Part shown: positions 27,049-35,826 of the stretch, in pieces
How positions within the stretch are numbered: the stretch's first letter is position 1
How the letters are laid out: every line of letters begins with the position of its first letter
From: Sinorhizobium americanum
Lineage (GTDB): Bacteria > Pseudomonadota > Alphaproteobacteria > Rhizobiales > Rhizobiaceae
Reading direction: 5' to 3'
Length of the DNA stretch: 64,000 bases
Assembly: GCF_001651855.1 (NCBI RefSeq)
Contig: NZ_LNQC01000074.1
Coordinates: 1-64,000, forward strand
Program-made: the position numbers and the translations under genes
The notes under the pieces: model-generated
What the model saw: only the letters and a program-made list of their open reading frames with translations
The model's database searches: none
Told to the model about the DNA's origin: nothing

Positions 27049-28551
27049 ATGGATACACGAATCTCTTCAACCCCCATTCTCTCCGTTGCCACCCCAGAAG
27101 CCTTCGAGCCGCAGACCTTCGATGATCCGGCCGCGGCCGTCGATTGCCTTCAGGCCCTCTACGAACGCAATACCCGGTTCCTGTGCGAAGCCTTCGAGGG
27201 GCTGGGCAAGAACGGCCGGCCGCTCACGCGCTTCCGCGCCTGCTATCCGCAGGTGAGCATCGAGACGAGCAGCTTCGGCCATGTCGATTCCCGGCTCTCC
27301 TTCGGCTATGTCAGCGCACCCGGCGTCTACACGACGACGATCACGCGGCCGCGGCTCTTCCGCCACTACCTGAAGGAGCAGTTCGGTCATCTGATGCGCA
27401 ACCACAGTGTGGGCGTCACCGTGTCGGAATCGTCGACACCGATCCCGCTGCACTTCGCTTTCGGCGAGAATGCCCATGTCGAAGCATCAGCGGCCGACAC
27501 GATCGACATTCCGCTGCGCGACCTCTTCGATGCGCCCGATCTGACGACGACGGACGACGAGATCGCCAACGGCTCCTATGAGCCCGGGCCGGGGGAACCC
27601 TCCCCGCTTGCACCGTTTACGGCGCAGCGCATCGATTATTCGCTCGCCCGCCTCAGCCACTACACGGCGACCAGCGCCACGCACTTTCAGAACTTCGTGC
27701 TCTTCACCAACTACCAGTTCTATGTCGACGAGTTCTGTGCCTGGGCGCGCCAGCAGATGGCCGAAGGCGGCAACGGCTACACGGCCTTCGTGGAGCCCGG
27801 CAATATCCTCACGCCCGCGGGCGCCGACAAACCGGAGACCGACTACACGCTCGCTCGCCTGCCGCAGATGCCGGCCTATCACCTAAAGAAAAAGGGCCAT
27901 GGCGGCATCACCATGGTCAATATCGGCGTCGGCCCGTCGAACGCCAAGACGATCACCGACCACATCGCCGTCTTGCGGCCGCATGTCTGGCTGATGCTCG
28001 GCCATTGCGCCGGCCTTCGCAACAGCCAGCGGCTCGGTGACTATGTTTTGGCGCATGCCTATATGCGCGAGGATCACGTGCTCGACGACGATCTGCCCGT
28101 GTGGATCCCGCTCCCCGCGCTGGCGGAAGTGCAGGTCGCCCTGCAGGATGCGGTGGCGGAAGTAACCGGTTACCAGGGCTATGACCTCAAACGGATCATG
28201 CGCACCGGCACCGTCGCGACGATCGACAACCGCAACTGGGAACTTCGCGACCAGCGCGGCCCGGTCAAGCGCCTGTCGCAGGCACGCGCCATCGCGCTCG
28301 ACATGGAATCGGCGACGATCGCTGCCAATGGTTTCCGCTTTCGCGTGCCCTATGGAACGCTGCTCTGCGTCTCCGACAAGCCGCTGCACGGAGAATTGAA
28401 GTTGCCCGGCATGGCGACGACCTTCTACCGCACACAGGTGAGCCAGCACCTGAAGATCGGCATCCTGGCGCTGCAGAAGCTCGCGGCCATGCCGCCGGAG
28501 AAACTGCATTCGCGCAAGCTCAGAAGCTTCTACGAGACGTCTTTCCAGTAG
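27049..28551 (+). CDS. amn: AMP nucleosidase
   Basis: This encodes 500 aa, the usual Amn length. The enzyme hydrolyses AMP to adenine and ribose-5-phosphate and helps balance adenylate pools. The N-terminal regulatory domain (residues 1-200) contains SRLSFGYVSAPGVYTTTITR. The C-terminal nucleoside-phosphorylase-type domain has VNIGVGPSNAKTITDHIAVL, MLGHCAGLRNSQ and ALDMESATIAANGFRFRVPY with the ribose-binding Met-Glu. No leader peptide is seen. It converges on the UPF0104 gene with only six bases between. Confidence 0.95.
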   Translation: MDTRISSTPILSVATPEAFEPQTFDDPAAAVDCLQALYERNTRFLCEAFEGLGKNGRPLTRFRACYPQVSIETSSFGHVDSRLSFGYVSAPGVYTTTITRPRLFRHYLKEQFGHLMRNHSVGVTVSESSTPIPLHFAFGENAHVEASAADTIDIPLRDLFDAPDLTTTDDEIANGSYEPGPGEPSPLAPFTAQRIDYSLARLSHYTATSATHFQNFVLFTNYQFYVDEFCAWARQQMAEGGNGYTAFVEPGNILTPAGADKPETDYTLARLPQMPAYHLKKKGHGGITMVNIGVGPSNAKTITDHIAVLRPHVWLMLGHCAGLRNSQRLGDYVLAHAYMREDHVLDDDLPVWIPLPALAEVQVALQDAVAEVTGYQGYDLKRIMRTGTVATIDNRNWELRDQRGPVKRLSQARAIALDMESATIAANGFRFRVPYGTLLCVSDKPLHGELKLPGMATTFYRTQVSQHLKIGILALQKLAAMPPEKLHSRKLRSFYETSFQ

Positions 28552-28557
28552 AAGGCG

Positions 28558-29514
28558 TCAACTTTTCGGCCGCAGCACGAGCGATAGCAGCGTGCCTGCC
28601 ACGGCCGAGACGATGATCAGCAGGTGCGCATTGACGCTGGCGCGCCCCAAAACCTCGAGCGCGGTTTTGCCGCCGGCCGCGCCGAAGGAGACAGCGCCGG
28701 CCACGATCGCCGCCGCATAGGTACCGACTCCGGCGGGTGCGTGCACGGGAAGGACCGATGAGAGCTCGCCCCCAAGCGCCCCGCCGAACGAGGCGGCAAG
28801 CGGCGCGACGCCCATGATCGCCAGCACCCAGGCGAGCACCGCGACTTTTACCCCCCAGTTCAGAATCGTCATCGCCGAGGCGCGCAGGAAGGCCGGGAGA
28901 TGCTCCGGCAACCCCGCCTCGATCTCGTCGACATGATGCACGAACCGCGCCGGCGACACGCGGCGAACCCCGCGAAGGATCCGGGCCTTGAGCAGGAAGA
29001 ACAGGAGCGGCGAGAGCAACGCCATCGTCCAAAGCAGCCAAGCGACCATCTGATTGCTGCGGCCGATGACCAGGCCCACCGCCGCGACTGTGAGAAGCGC
29101 GTGCAGATCCAAGAGGCGCATGACGAGCAGCGCCGATGTGCCGCGCAGCAGCGGAATGTTGAATTCGGCGCGCATGAGCAGCGGAAAGCTCGTCTCGCCG
29201 GCCCTGAAGGGCAGCATGATGTTGAGAAGATTGTGGACCTGAGTCACGCGAAAGAGCAGCAGAAACCGGCCCGCCGTCTCATGCGGAAAGTAGTCATAGA
29301 TGCGGTAGCAGCGAACGAAATAGGTCGCGACGAGCAGCCCAAGCGCAACGCACACCGACGAGAACCCGATCTCGGCCCATTGCCGCAGCTGGACCGCCCA
29401 GCCCCAGACCCACTCGACGAAAACGGCATAAGCCGCTATGGCCGCCACGGAAATCAGCGCCATACGGTTGCGCGCAAGCCACGAGCGCCGGCTCAACTGC
29501 CCGTCTGAATTCAT
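28558..29514 (-). CDS. UPF0104/lysylphosphatidylglycerol synthase transmembrane-domain protein
   Basis: This encodes 318 aa with about eight membrane helices. It matches the YbhN/AglD-like flippase-type domain of MprF proteins (YDYFPHETAGRFLLLFRVTQVHN, then ILPFRAGETSFPLLM and VHAPAGVGTYAAAIVAGAV). There is no soluble lysyl-transferase domain, so it does not itself make lysyl-lipids. Family members are linked to lipid transport or polyprenyl-linked glycosylation. It is divergent from a GT2-GT39 pair with about 100 bases between, which suggests shared control and a common envelope pathway. AGGAAATCGG precedes the ATG. Confidence 0.85.
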   Translation of the reverse strand: MNSDGQLSRRSWLARNRMALISVAAIAAYAVFVEWVWGWAVQLRQWAEIGFSSVCVALGLLVATYFVRCYRIYDYFPHETAGRFLLLFRVTQVHNLLNIMLPFRAGETSFPLLMRAEFNIPLLRGTSALLVMRLLDLHALLTVAAVGLVIGRSNQMVAWLLWTMALLSPLLFFLLKARILRGVRRVSPARFVHHVDEIEAGLPEHLPAFLRASAMTILNWGVKVAVLAWVLAIMGVAPLAASFGGALGGELSSVLPVHAPAGVGTYAAAIVAGAVSFGAAGGKTALEVLGRASVNAHLLIIVSAVAGTLLSLVLRPKS

Positions 29515-29611
29515 GCGATACCGATTTCCTGTAGAGAGCCACGCAATTCAGCGTTGGTTATCACCGTTAACTGTGCAAGAAAACCTGCGACGGCACACCG
29601 GAGAGACCGCC

Positions 29612-30631
29612 TTGACTGACATGCAAGAACCGCTGACGGCAATGACGGGCGCGATGGAGCCGATCGAGCTGTCCATAGTGGTGCCTGTGTTCAATGAGGA
29701 GGACAGCGTCGCGCCGCTCGTCAGCCGCATCCACGATGCCATGGCCGGTTTCGGCCGATCCTGGGAATTGATCCTGGTCGACGATGGCAGCACCGACCGG
29801 ACCTTGCCGAATGCCCGCAAGGAGCTGCTGCGTCCGGACCTGAAGCTGAAGATCATCGAGCTCCAAAAAAATTTCGGCCAGACGGCCGCCATGCAGGCCG
29901 GGATCGATGCCGCCGCCGGGCGGCTGATCGCGACGCTCGACGGTGACCTGCAGAACGACCCGAAGGATATTCCTGAGATGGTGGCCGCCATCGAGGAGCG
30001 CGAACTCGATCTCCTGGTCGGATGGCGGCAAAACCGCCGGGACGGCCTGCTGCTCAGAAAGATCCCCTCCTGGTGCGCCAATTTCCTGATCGGCAAGATC
30101 ACCGGCGTGAGGCTTCACGATTACGGCTGCAGCCTCAAAGTCTATCGCAGCGCGATCATCAAGCAGGTGAAGCTCATGGGCGAGATGCACCGCTTCATTC
30201 CAGCGTGGGTCGCCGGCGTGGTGCCAAGCAGCCGGATCGGCGAGATGGCCGTGACGCACCACGCCCGCCACTTCGGCGCGTCGAAATATGGAATCTCGCG
30301 CACCTTCCGTGTGATTCTCGATCTGCTCGCGGTGCTCTTCTTCATGCGCTACAAGGCGCGTCCCGGCCACTTCTTCGGCTCGATCGGACTTGCGACCGGC
30401 AGCCTGAGCGCCCTCATCCTGTTTTATCTCGCAATAGACAAGTTCATCTTCGGCAACGATATCGGTACCCGCCCGATGCTGATCGTTGGTGTCATGCTGT
30501 TCCTGTCCTCGGTGCAACTCATCACCACGGGCATTCTCGCGGAAATGATGGCGCGCGCCTATTTCCGCGACGACGATACGGCGAGCTATATCGTCCGCCA
30601 GGTCTTCGGGCAGGATCAGCCGCATGCATGA
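29612..30631 (+). CDS. polyprenyl-phosphate glycosyltransferase (GT2, ArnC/GtrB-like)
   Basis: This encodes 339 aa. It should transfer a sugar from a nucleotide donor to undecaprenyl- or dodecaprenyl-phosphate on the cytoplasmic face. The GT2 domain contains IVVPVFNEEDSV, LVDDGSTDRT and the acceptor-side ATLDGDLQNDP. Two C-terminal membrane helices follow (near GSLSALILFYLAI and GVMLFLSSVQLITTGIL). The TTG at 29612 has GGAGAGA at ideal distance, and the ATG three codons later (29621) is the alternative. The last 8 bases overlap the next gene, so the two are coupled. The donor sugar is not known; a galacturonate role as in rhizobial RgtE is one possibility. Confidence 0.88.
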   Translation: MTDMQEPLTAMTGAMEPIELSIVVPVFNEEDSVAPLVSRIHDAMAGFGRSWELILVDDGSTDRTLPNARKELLRPDLKLKIIELQKNFGQTAAMQAGIDAAAGRLIATLDGDLQNDPKDIPEMVAAIEERELDLLVGWRQNRRDGLLLRKIPSWCANFLIGKITGVRLHDYGCSLKVYRSAIIKQVKLMGEMHRFIPAWVAGVVPSSRIGEMAVTHHARHFGASKYGISRTFRVILDLLAVLFFMRYKARPGHFFGSIGLATGSLSALILFYLAIDKFIFGNDIGTRPMLIVGVMLFLSSVQLITTGILAEMMARAYFRDDDTASYIVRQVFGQDQPHA

Positions 30632-32108
30632 CAAGGTCGACCGGCGGCCGAACCTGGTCTTCATCACACTGGCCGGCTACTTCCTGCTATGCGTCGTTCT
30701 GCGCCTTGCCGCCTCGCCCTCGCTCGAGATCGATGAGGCGGAACAGGCCTACCTGTCGCAATTCCTGCAGCTCGGATACGGGCCGCAACCGCCCTTCTAC
30801 AACTGGCTGCAATACGGGCTGGCGCAATTGCTCGGCCCGTCGCTCGCGACGATGACCCTTCTCAAGAACGGGCTTCTGTTCCTCTGCTGCCTTTTCTACG
30901 GCCTCGCAGCGCAGCTTGTCCTCAGGGACCGGCGCCTCTCGGCGATCTCCATGCTAGGCATCCTGAGCCTGCCGCCGGTGTTCCTGCTCGCGCAGCGGGA
31001 TCTCTCCCACACGGTCGCCGCGCTTTTCGCCGTATCGCTGTTCCTCTACGGCTTTCTGCGGACGCTGACCCGTCCAAGCCTTTTTTCTTACCTGTTGACC
31101 GGCGTTGCGGTCGGCGTTGGCGTGATTTCCAAGTACAATTTCGTCGTCGTGCCGATTGCGGCAATCCTTGCGGCGCTGCCCGAACCGGAATTGCGCAAGC
31201 GCATTTTCGACTGGCGGATCCTGGCGGCGATCGGCATTGCTGCCGCCATTGCCCTGCCGCACGGGGTGTGGGTGCTGCAAAATCTCGACGCCGCCTCGTC
31301 GGGCACGTTGAACGAAATGAAGGAGCGCGAGGCGGAAGGGCGCCTCATGCAGTCGTTGCATGGCGTTTTTGCCCTCGCCTCGGCAATAATCGGCGGCAGC
31401 CTCGTGCCCTTGCTGGTCTTCGGCCTCGTCTTCCGCGGCAAAATCCGCGCAATCTGGCAGGCGGAAAGCCAATGGACCCGCCTCATCGGGCGCATACTCG
31501 TGCTCTGTCTTCTTGCCGTGCTGCTTGTCGTCCTTGGTGTCGCTGCGACCCATGTCCGCGAGAAATGGCTCGTGCTCTTCCTGGTCCTGCTGCCACTCTA
31601 TCTCTGCCTCAAGATCGAGGCGGCCCAGATCGATCCGGCGCCGGGCTTCCGGCGCTTCGTGCCCTTGGTTGCCTGCATCGTGCTGGGCACCCTCGTGATT
31701 GTGTCGGCCCGGGCCGTCGTGCGCCCGTGGTTCGGCGACTACTCGAAGTTGAACATCCCCTACGCCTCTTTCGTGGAGGCGGTCGTCGAGGCGGAAGGAC
31801 GGCCGCCCGCGCTGGTGCTGACCAATGACAAGCAGGTAGCCGGCAATATCCGCACCCGGCTTGCTGACGTGATGGTGGCGATCCCCCATCTGTCGGACTT
31901 CCCGCCGGCAGACGCGGCAAAACGGCCGCTGCTGGTGGTGTGGCGCGACGAGAAGAACCCGTCGCCGCTTCCCGCCACGCTAAGGGCGGCTCTCAAGGCA
32001 TCGGGCGTGGAAGAATCGGCGCAAATGCCGCGCCAGCTCGAATTGCCTTACATCTACGCGGCCGGACCGGATCACTATCGGTTCAACTATATCTGGGTGG
32101 GCGAATAG
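30624..32108 (+). CDS. GT39/GT83-type membrane glycosyltransferase (ArnT/Rgt-like)
   Basis: This encodes 494 aa. It is a multi-spanning inner-membrane enzyme that takes a sugar from a polyprenyl carrier and adds it to a periplasmic acceptor such as lipid A or core LPS. The acidic motif in the first loop, SLEIDEAEQAYLSQFLQLGY followed by GPQPPFYNWLQY, is typical of the rhizobial Rgt/ArnT group. About ten helices follow, then a soluble C-terminal periplasmic region. It overlaps the upstream GT2 gene, the donor maker expected for this enzyme. Acceptor and sugar are inferred only. Confidence 0.85.
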   Translation: MHDKVDRRPNLVFITLAGYFLLCVVLRLAASPSLEIDEAEQAYLSQFLQLGYGPQPPFYNWLQYGLAQLLGPSLATMTLLKNGLLFLCCLFYGLAAQLVLRDRRLSAISMLGILSLPPVFLLAQRDLSHTVAALFAVSLFLYGFLRTLTRPSLFSYLLTGVAVGVGVISKYNFVVVPIAAILAALPEPELRKRIFDWRILAAIGIAAAIALPHGVWVLQNLDAASSGTLNEMKEREAEGRLMQSLHGVFALASAIIGGSLVPLLVFGLVFRGKIRAIWQAESQWTRLIGRILVLCLLAVLLVVLGVAATHVREKWLVLFLVLLPLYLCLKIEAAQIDPAPGFRRFVPLVACIVLGTLVIVSARAVVRPWFGDYSKLNIPYASFVEAVVEAEGRPPALVLTNDKQVAGNIRTRLADVMVAIPHLSDFPPADAAKRPLLVVWRDEKNPSPLPATLRAALKASGVEESAQMPRQLELPYIYAAGPDHYRFNYIWVGE

Positions 32109-32121
32109 GCGACCGGTGCTG

Positions 32122-33021
32122 TTACGCGCCGACGAGGAGCTTCAATTCGCCGGGGTGAACGCGCAAGGCGACATCGCGCCGCCGGATCGGCAGGAGCTCG
32201 CCGTCGATGACGCAGTTGATCTTGCGGTCAACCTTCGGAAAATGCAGATCGACCGCCAGTGCGCTCATTTCGGTGATGAACGGACTTGCCCGGAATCGCC
32301 CGCGCAGAACGTCGAAGACAAGCTTTGCGACGCCCGCCGGGCTTAGCGGCGGAGCCGTGTAGAAGCCGAGGTGCCCTGCCGTCACATCATCCGCATACAT
32401 CAACGTCGCGTGGCCGAAATGGTTGTTCGACACCGAAATAGCCGATACGTGCCGAAGCTCGCGGTGGCCGTCGGCATCGAATTCGATCTCGAAATCCGGC
32501 GGGTTGAAAATCACGCCAATGGCGGCGCGCACGCTGGCGCCGATCTTGCCGGCGCGCGAGGCAAACTTATAGGATTCTCGATAGCGCACCATGCGGGCGT
32601 GCAGTCCCATCGAGAATTGATGCACGAAGGCCCTGCCGTCGGCGCTACCGATGTCGCCATCGATGAGCCTTCCGTTGGCGAGGACCTCGGGGACCTTCCA
32701 AATATCGAGCGGCAGCTTCAGCGAGCGGGCGAACAGGTTCATCGTTCCCGCCGGAATGACGCCGAGCGGCATGCCGGTGCGCCAGGCAACCCCGGCTGCG
32801 GCCGAAATCGTGCCGTCGCCGCCGCCTGCAACGATCGCGTCCAGGTCATCGCGGCGGCAGGCCGTCTCGAGCGCCTGCAGGATATCGCTTGCGGCCACGA
32901 CGGCAATTTCCATGTCATGCCCGGCGGCGCGAAAGACCTCCTCGACCCGCTTGCCATAGGTCTCCATATCCGTGGTGCGGAAAGTCCCCCCATCTCGATT
33001 GAAGACGGCTTTAACTTTCAA
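32122..33021 (-). CDS. diacylglycerol kinase family lipid kinase
   Basis: This encodes 299 aa. The DAGK catalytic domain is shown by AIVAGGGDGTISAAAG (nucleotide-binding GGGDGT) and PLGVIPAGTMNLFARSLKLP. The C-terminal half contains VSNNHFGHATLMYADDV and ends in the usual beta-sandwich (INCVIDGELLPI). It would phosphorylate a lipid alcohol such as diacylglycerol or a related lipid. The start is a TTG at 33019-33021 with GCGAGG upstream, and no in-frame ATG fits. It is convergent with the GT39 gene. Confidence 0.88.
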   Translation of the reverse strand: MKVKAVFNRDGGTFRTTDMETYGKRVEEVFRAAGHDMEIAVVAASDILQALETACRRDDLDAIVAGGGDGTISAAAGVAWRTGMPLGVIPAGTMNLFARSLKLPLDIWKVPEVLANGRLIDGDIGSADGRAFVHQFSMGLHARMVRYRESYKFASRAGKIGASVRAAIGVIFNPPDFEIEFDADGHRELRHVSAISVSNNHFGHATLMYADDVTAGHLGFYTAPPLSPAGVAKLVFDVLRGRFRASPFITEMSALAVDLHFPKVDRKINCVIDGELLPIRRRDVALRVHPGELKLLVGA

Positions 33022-33153
33022 CGACTGGCCTCGCTTTCATCCGATGAGCCCCTTCTGCTCCTGAGATAAGGGCGGCAGCGGGGGATTCCAGAGCCGGCCG
33101 ACAAAGAGTTTCGCGGACAGCCCCCGCGACCGGCAATGTTCGGTACGGCCGCC

Positions 33154-33624
33154 TCACAAGACCGGCAGCTTCAGGGGACCGGCAGTCTTGATCGTCCGGA
33201 TGGCAAAGTTCGAGCGGATGTCCGTCACCCCGGGGAGCGTCAGCAAGGTTTCGGTGAGCAGCCTCTCATAGGCCGACAGGTCCTCCACCACCACCTCGGC
33301 GAGGAAATCCGCATTGCCCGAAATCAGGAAGCAGGAGACCACCTCCGGTATGGCGAGCAGCGCCTCCTGCTGCCGCCGGGCATTTTCCTGGCTGTGCTGA
33401 CCGACCTTGATCTCGACAAAGACCGTCAACCCCAGTCCCACCTCCTTGCGGTCGATATCGGCACGGTAGCCGCGCAGCACGCCCGACCTCTCCAGATTGC
33501 GGATGCGCCGCAGGCAGGGGGACGGCGAAAGGTTGATGCGCTCAGCGATCTCGACGTTGGTGGCGCGTGCATCCTCTTGCAGGACCTTGAGGATGGCAAT
33601 ATCGAATTTGTCAAGCTTTGGCAT
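33154..33624 (-). CDS. Lrp/AsnC family transcriptional regulator
   Basis: This encodes 156 aa. An N-terminal winged helix-turn-helix is present (DKFDIAILKVLQEDARATNV, then EIAERINLSPSPCLRRIRNL). The C-terminal RAM domain for amino-acid sensing follows (VVSCFLISGNADFLAEVVVED). It is divergent from an EamA exporter gene 140 bases away, a typical arrangement in which the regulator controls the exporter in response to an amino acid. The ligand is unknown. Confidence 0.94.
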   Translation of the reverse strand: MPKLDKFDIAILKVLQEDARATNVEIAERINLSPSPCLRRIRNLERSGVLRGYRADIDRKEVGLGLTVFVEIKVGQHSQENARRQQEALLAIPEVVSCFLISGNADFLAEVVVEDLSAYERLLTETLLTLPGVTDIRSNFAIRTIKTAGPLKLPVL

Positions 33625-33764
33625 AACAAGACTGTTTCAATCATCACGTTGGCAGAACATTGCTGAACTTACCTCCAAACAGGCAGAGATAGCAAGGACA
33701 TGCCCCACGTGTTGGCGCTAGGGTTCACACATCCGAAACACCTCGCCCCTGGAGGAGCAAGACC

Positions 33765-34667
33765 ATGGTTGCGCTGACACTCGATCGCGGTTCCGACTCG
33801 CCCGTATCCGGCTATGCCGGTGCCTTCGTCACGGTGTTGATTTGGGCGGGCTGGATTCTGGCCACGCGGCACACTGCCGCGACCAGCCTCGGCACCATCG
33901 ACCTCGGTCTCATCCGCTATGGAATACCGGCGCTCGTCCTTGCGCCGGTCTGGCTAAAGACGGGTCTAACTCCGAAAGGGCTGCCGCCGATACTGCTCGT
34001 CCTGATGGTCGCTGGTTCGGGCGCCGTGTTCTTCCAGGTGGCGGCCTTCGCCATCCACGCGACGCCGGCGGCTTCCGTCGGCGTGCTGCTTGGCGGTTCG
34101 ATGCCGCTTGCGACGGCAATCATCGGGGTGACGCTGTTTCGGGAGCGCCCGGATCGCATGCGCATCCTCGGCTTTGCGGCGATCATCATCGGCATGGCGA
34201 TCCTGCTCATCCGCAGCCTCGGCGCCTCGGACAACTGGAGCGGCTGCCTGCTGCTGCCAGCCGCCGCCGCGCTCTGGGCGACCTATACGCACGCCTTCCG
34301 GCGCTCGGGTCTTAGCCCCCTCCAAGGCGGCGGGCTGATCGCCGTCTGGTCTTTCCTCATCCATCTCGCCCTGGCGCTCGTCTTCGGCAGCACGCTCGCG
34401 ACCGTGCCGGCGCAGGAGATTGGCCTGCAAGTGATCAGCCAAGGCGTGCTTTCGGGCCTTATCGCCACGCTCGCCTACGGCCTTGCCGTCCGGCGCCTCG
34501 GCGGTACGCAGGCGGCCGCCTTCACGGCCTTGACGCCGGTGCTCGCAATGATCGGCGGCGGTCTGCTGCTTCAGGAGGCGTTCGGTCCCTCCGAGATTGC
34601 CGCTGCCGTCGTCACGGCCACCGGCGTCGCGCTCTCGACCGGTATCCTCTCGGCCCGGCACTCATAG
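33765..34667 (+). CDS. EamA/DMT family exporter
   Basis: This encodes 300 aa with ten predicted membrane helices in two EamA repeats (FVTVLIWAGWILATRH at the start, QEAFGPSEIAAAVVTATGVAL at the end). DMT proteins export amino acids or related metabolites. The divergent Lrp gene supports an amino acid or derivative as substrate, by inference. A CTGGAGGAGC ribosome site precedes the ATG. A strong terminator follows. Confidence 0.92.
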   Translation: MVALTLDRGSDSPVSGYAGAFVTVLIWAGWILATRHTAATSLGTIDLGLIRYGIPALVLAPVWLKTGLTPKGLPPILLVLMVAGSGAVFFQVAAFAIHATPAASVGVLLGGSMPLATAIIGVTLFRERPDRMRILGFAAIIIGMAILLIRSLGASDNWSGCLLLPAAAALWATYTHAFRRSGLSPLQGGGLIAVWSFLIHLALALVFGSTLATVPAQEIGLQVISQGVLSGLIATLAYGLAVRRLGGTQAAAFTALTPVLAMIGGGLLLQEAFGPSEIAAAVVTATGVALSTGILSARHS

Positions 34668-34679
34668 TCCTCAATGCAA

Positions 34680-34716
34680 GCGGCCCGGGACGATGGGTCC
34701 CGGGCCGCGGCTTTTT
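34680..34716 (+). terminator. rho-independent terminator of the EamA gene
   Basis: GCGGCCCGGGAC (34680-34691) and GTCCCGGGCCGC (34697-34708) form a perfect 12-bp stem followed by CTTTTT. It also separates this gene from the convergent ABC permease. Confidence 0.9.
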
Positions 34717-34735
34717 CCGCAATCAGCGGTCCTTG

Positions 34736-35623
34736 TCAGCCGTGGACGATTTCACGGTGCCGCTGCAGGCGGCGGCCATAGGCCTGACTGACCCGATCGA
34801 AGATGATGGCGATGCCGACGATGGCAAGGCCGTTGAAGATGCCGAGCGTGAAGTACTGGTTGGCGATCGCCTTCAGCACCGGCTGGCCGAGACCCTGGAC
34901 GCCGATCATCGAGGCGATGACCACCATCGCCAGCGCCATCATGATCGTCTGGTTGATACCGGCCATGATCGTCGGCAGCGCCAGAGGCATCTGCACGTTC
35001 TTGAGCTTCTGCCAACTCGACGAGCCAAAGGCGTCGGCCGCCTCGAGGACGTCCTTGTCGACCAGTCGGATACCGAGATTGGTGAGCCGGATCATCGGCG
35101 GGATGGCATAGATGACCACGGCGATCAGGCCCGGCACCTTGCCGATGCCGAGCAGCATCACCACGGGAATGAGATAGACAAAGCTTGGCATCGTCTGCAT
35201 GACGTCGAGCACGGGATTGACGAAATTCTGGACCCGATCGGAGCGCGACATAAGGATGCCGAGCGGGATACCGATGGCGATTGACAGCACGGTGCAGACG
35301 AAGATCATCGAGATCGTCTTCATCGTGTCGTCCCACATGTCGAAGTAACCGATGAGCAGCAGCGTGCCGATGGCGCCTGCAACGACCTTCCAGTTGCGGC
35401 TGGCAAACCAGGCGATCAGGCCGATCAGGAGCAGGATGATCGGCCAGGGCGTGCGTGTCATGAAACGCTCGGCCTCGATCAGGAAGAACTGCAGCGGATC
35501 AAAGAAGGCTTCAATGCCGTCGCCATAGGCACGCGTGAATGTGCGGAAGCCCTCGTCGATCGCCTTCTTGAGCTCTCGAAGGCTATCGTCATTCATATGC
35601 GGAAATTTGGTCAGCCATTCCAT
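34736..35623 (-). CDS. glycine betaine/choline/proline-type ABC transporter permease
   Basis: This encodes 295 aa with an N-terminal tail and about six membrane helices, of the ProW/OpuA type. The permease signature is PLGILMSRSDRVQNFVNPVL and DVMQTMPSFVYLIPVVMLLG. The ATPase-contact (EAA-like) loop is LEAADAFGSSSWQKLKNVQMPLA. It belongs with the binding-protein gene 203 bases upstream on the same strand. The ATPase gene usually found as third member is not here: the next gene is the convergent EamA exporter. The ligand is probably a quaternary amine or proline-like solute, by family. Confidence 0.9.
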   Translation of the reverse strand: MEWLTKFPHMNDDSLRELKKAIDEGFRTFTRAYGDGIEAFFDPLQFFLIEAERFMTRTPWPIILLLIGLIAWFASRNWKVVAGAIGTLLLIGYFDMWDDTMKTISMIFVCTVLSIAIGIPLGILMSRSDRVQNFVNPVLDVMQTMPSFVYLIPVVMLLGIGKVPGLIAVVIYAIPPMIRLTNLGIRLVDKDVLEAADAFGSSSWQKLKNVQMPLALPTIMAGINQTIMMALAMVVIASMIGVQGLGQPVLKAIANQYFTLGIFNGLAIVGIAIIFDRVSQAYGRRLQRHREIVHG

Positions 35624-35782
35624 GTCTTGATTCCCCTTTGCAATCGTTCAGGCGGCACGTCGTTGTTTTTCTTGGATGCCGCCGACCTTCAAACGCATAA
35701 GTGCGCTGTAACCGAAGAAACTCCCCGATCTTATTCTCAAACCGACACGCGGTGAACGAATTCCTGCGCGTGGCGAAATGAA

Positions 35783-35808
35783 AACGGCGCGCCTTCATGC
35801 GCGCCGTT
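35783..35808 (-). promoter_or_regulatory. intercistronic stem-loop between binding protein and permease genes
   Basis: AACGGCGCGC (35783-35792) and GCGCGCCGTT (35799-35808) form a perfect 10-bp stem just after the binding-protein stop. On the minus strand TTTT follows. Such hairpins commonly stabilise or partly terminate the transcript so that the binding protein outnumbers the permease. Confidence 0.65.
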
Positions 35809-35826
35809 CGTTGAGGAGAGCGTCGA

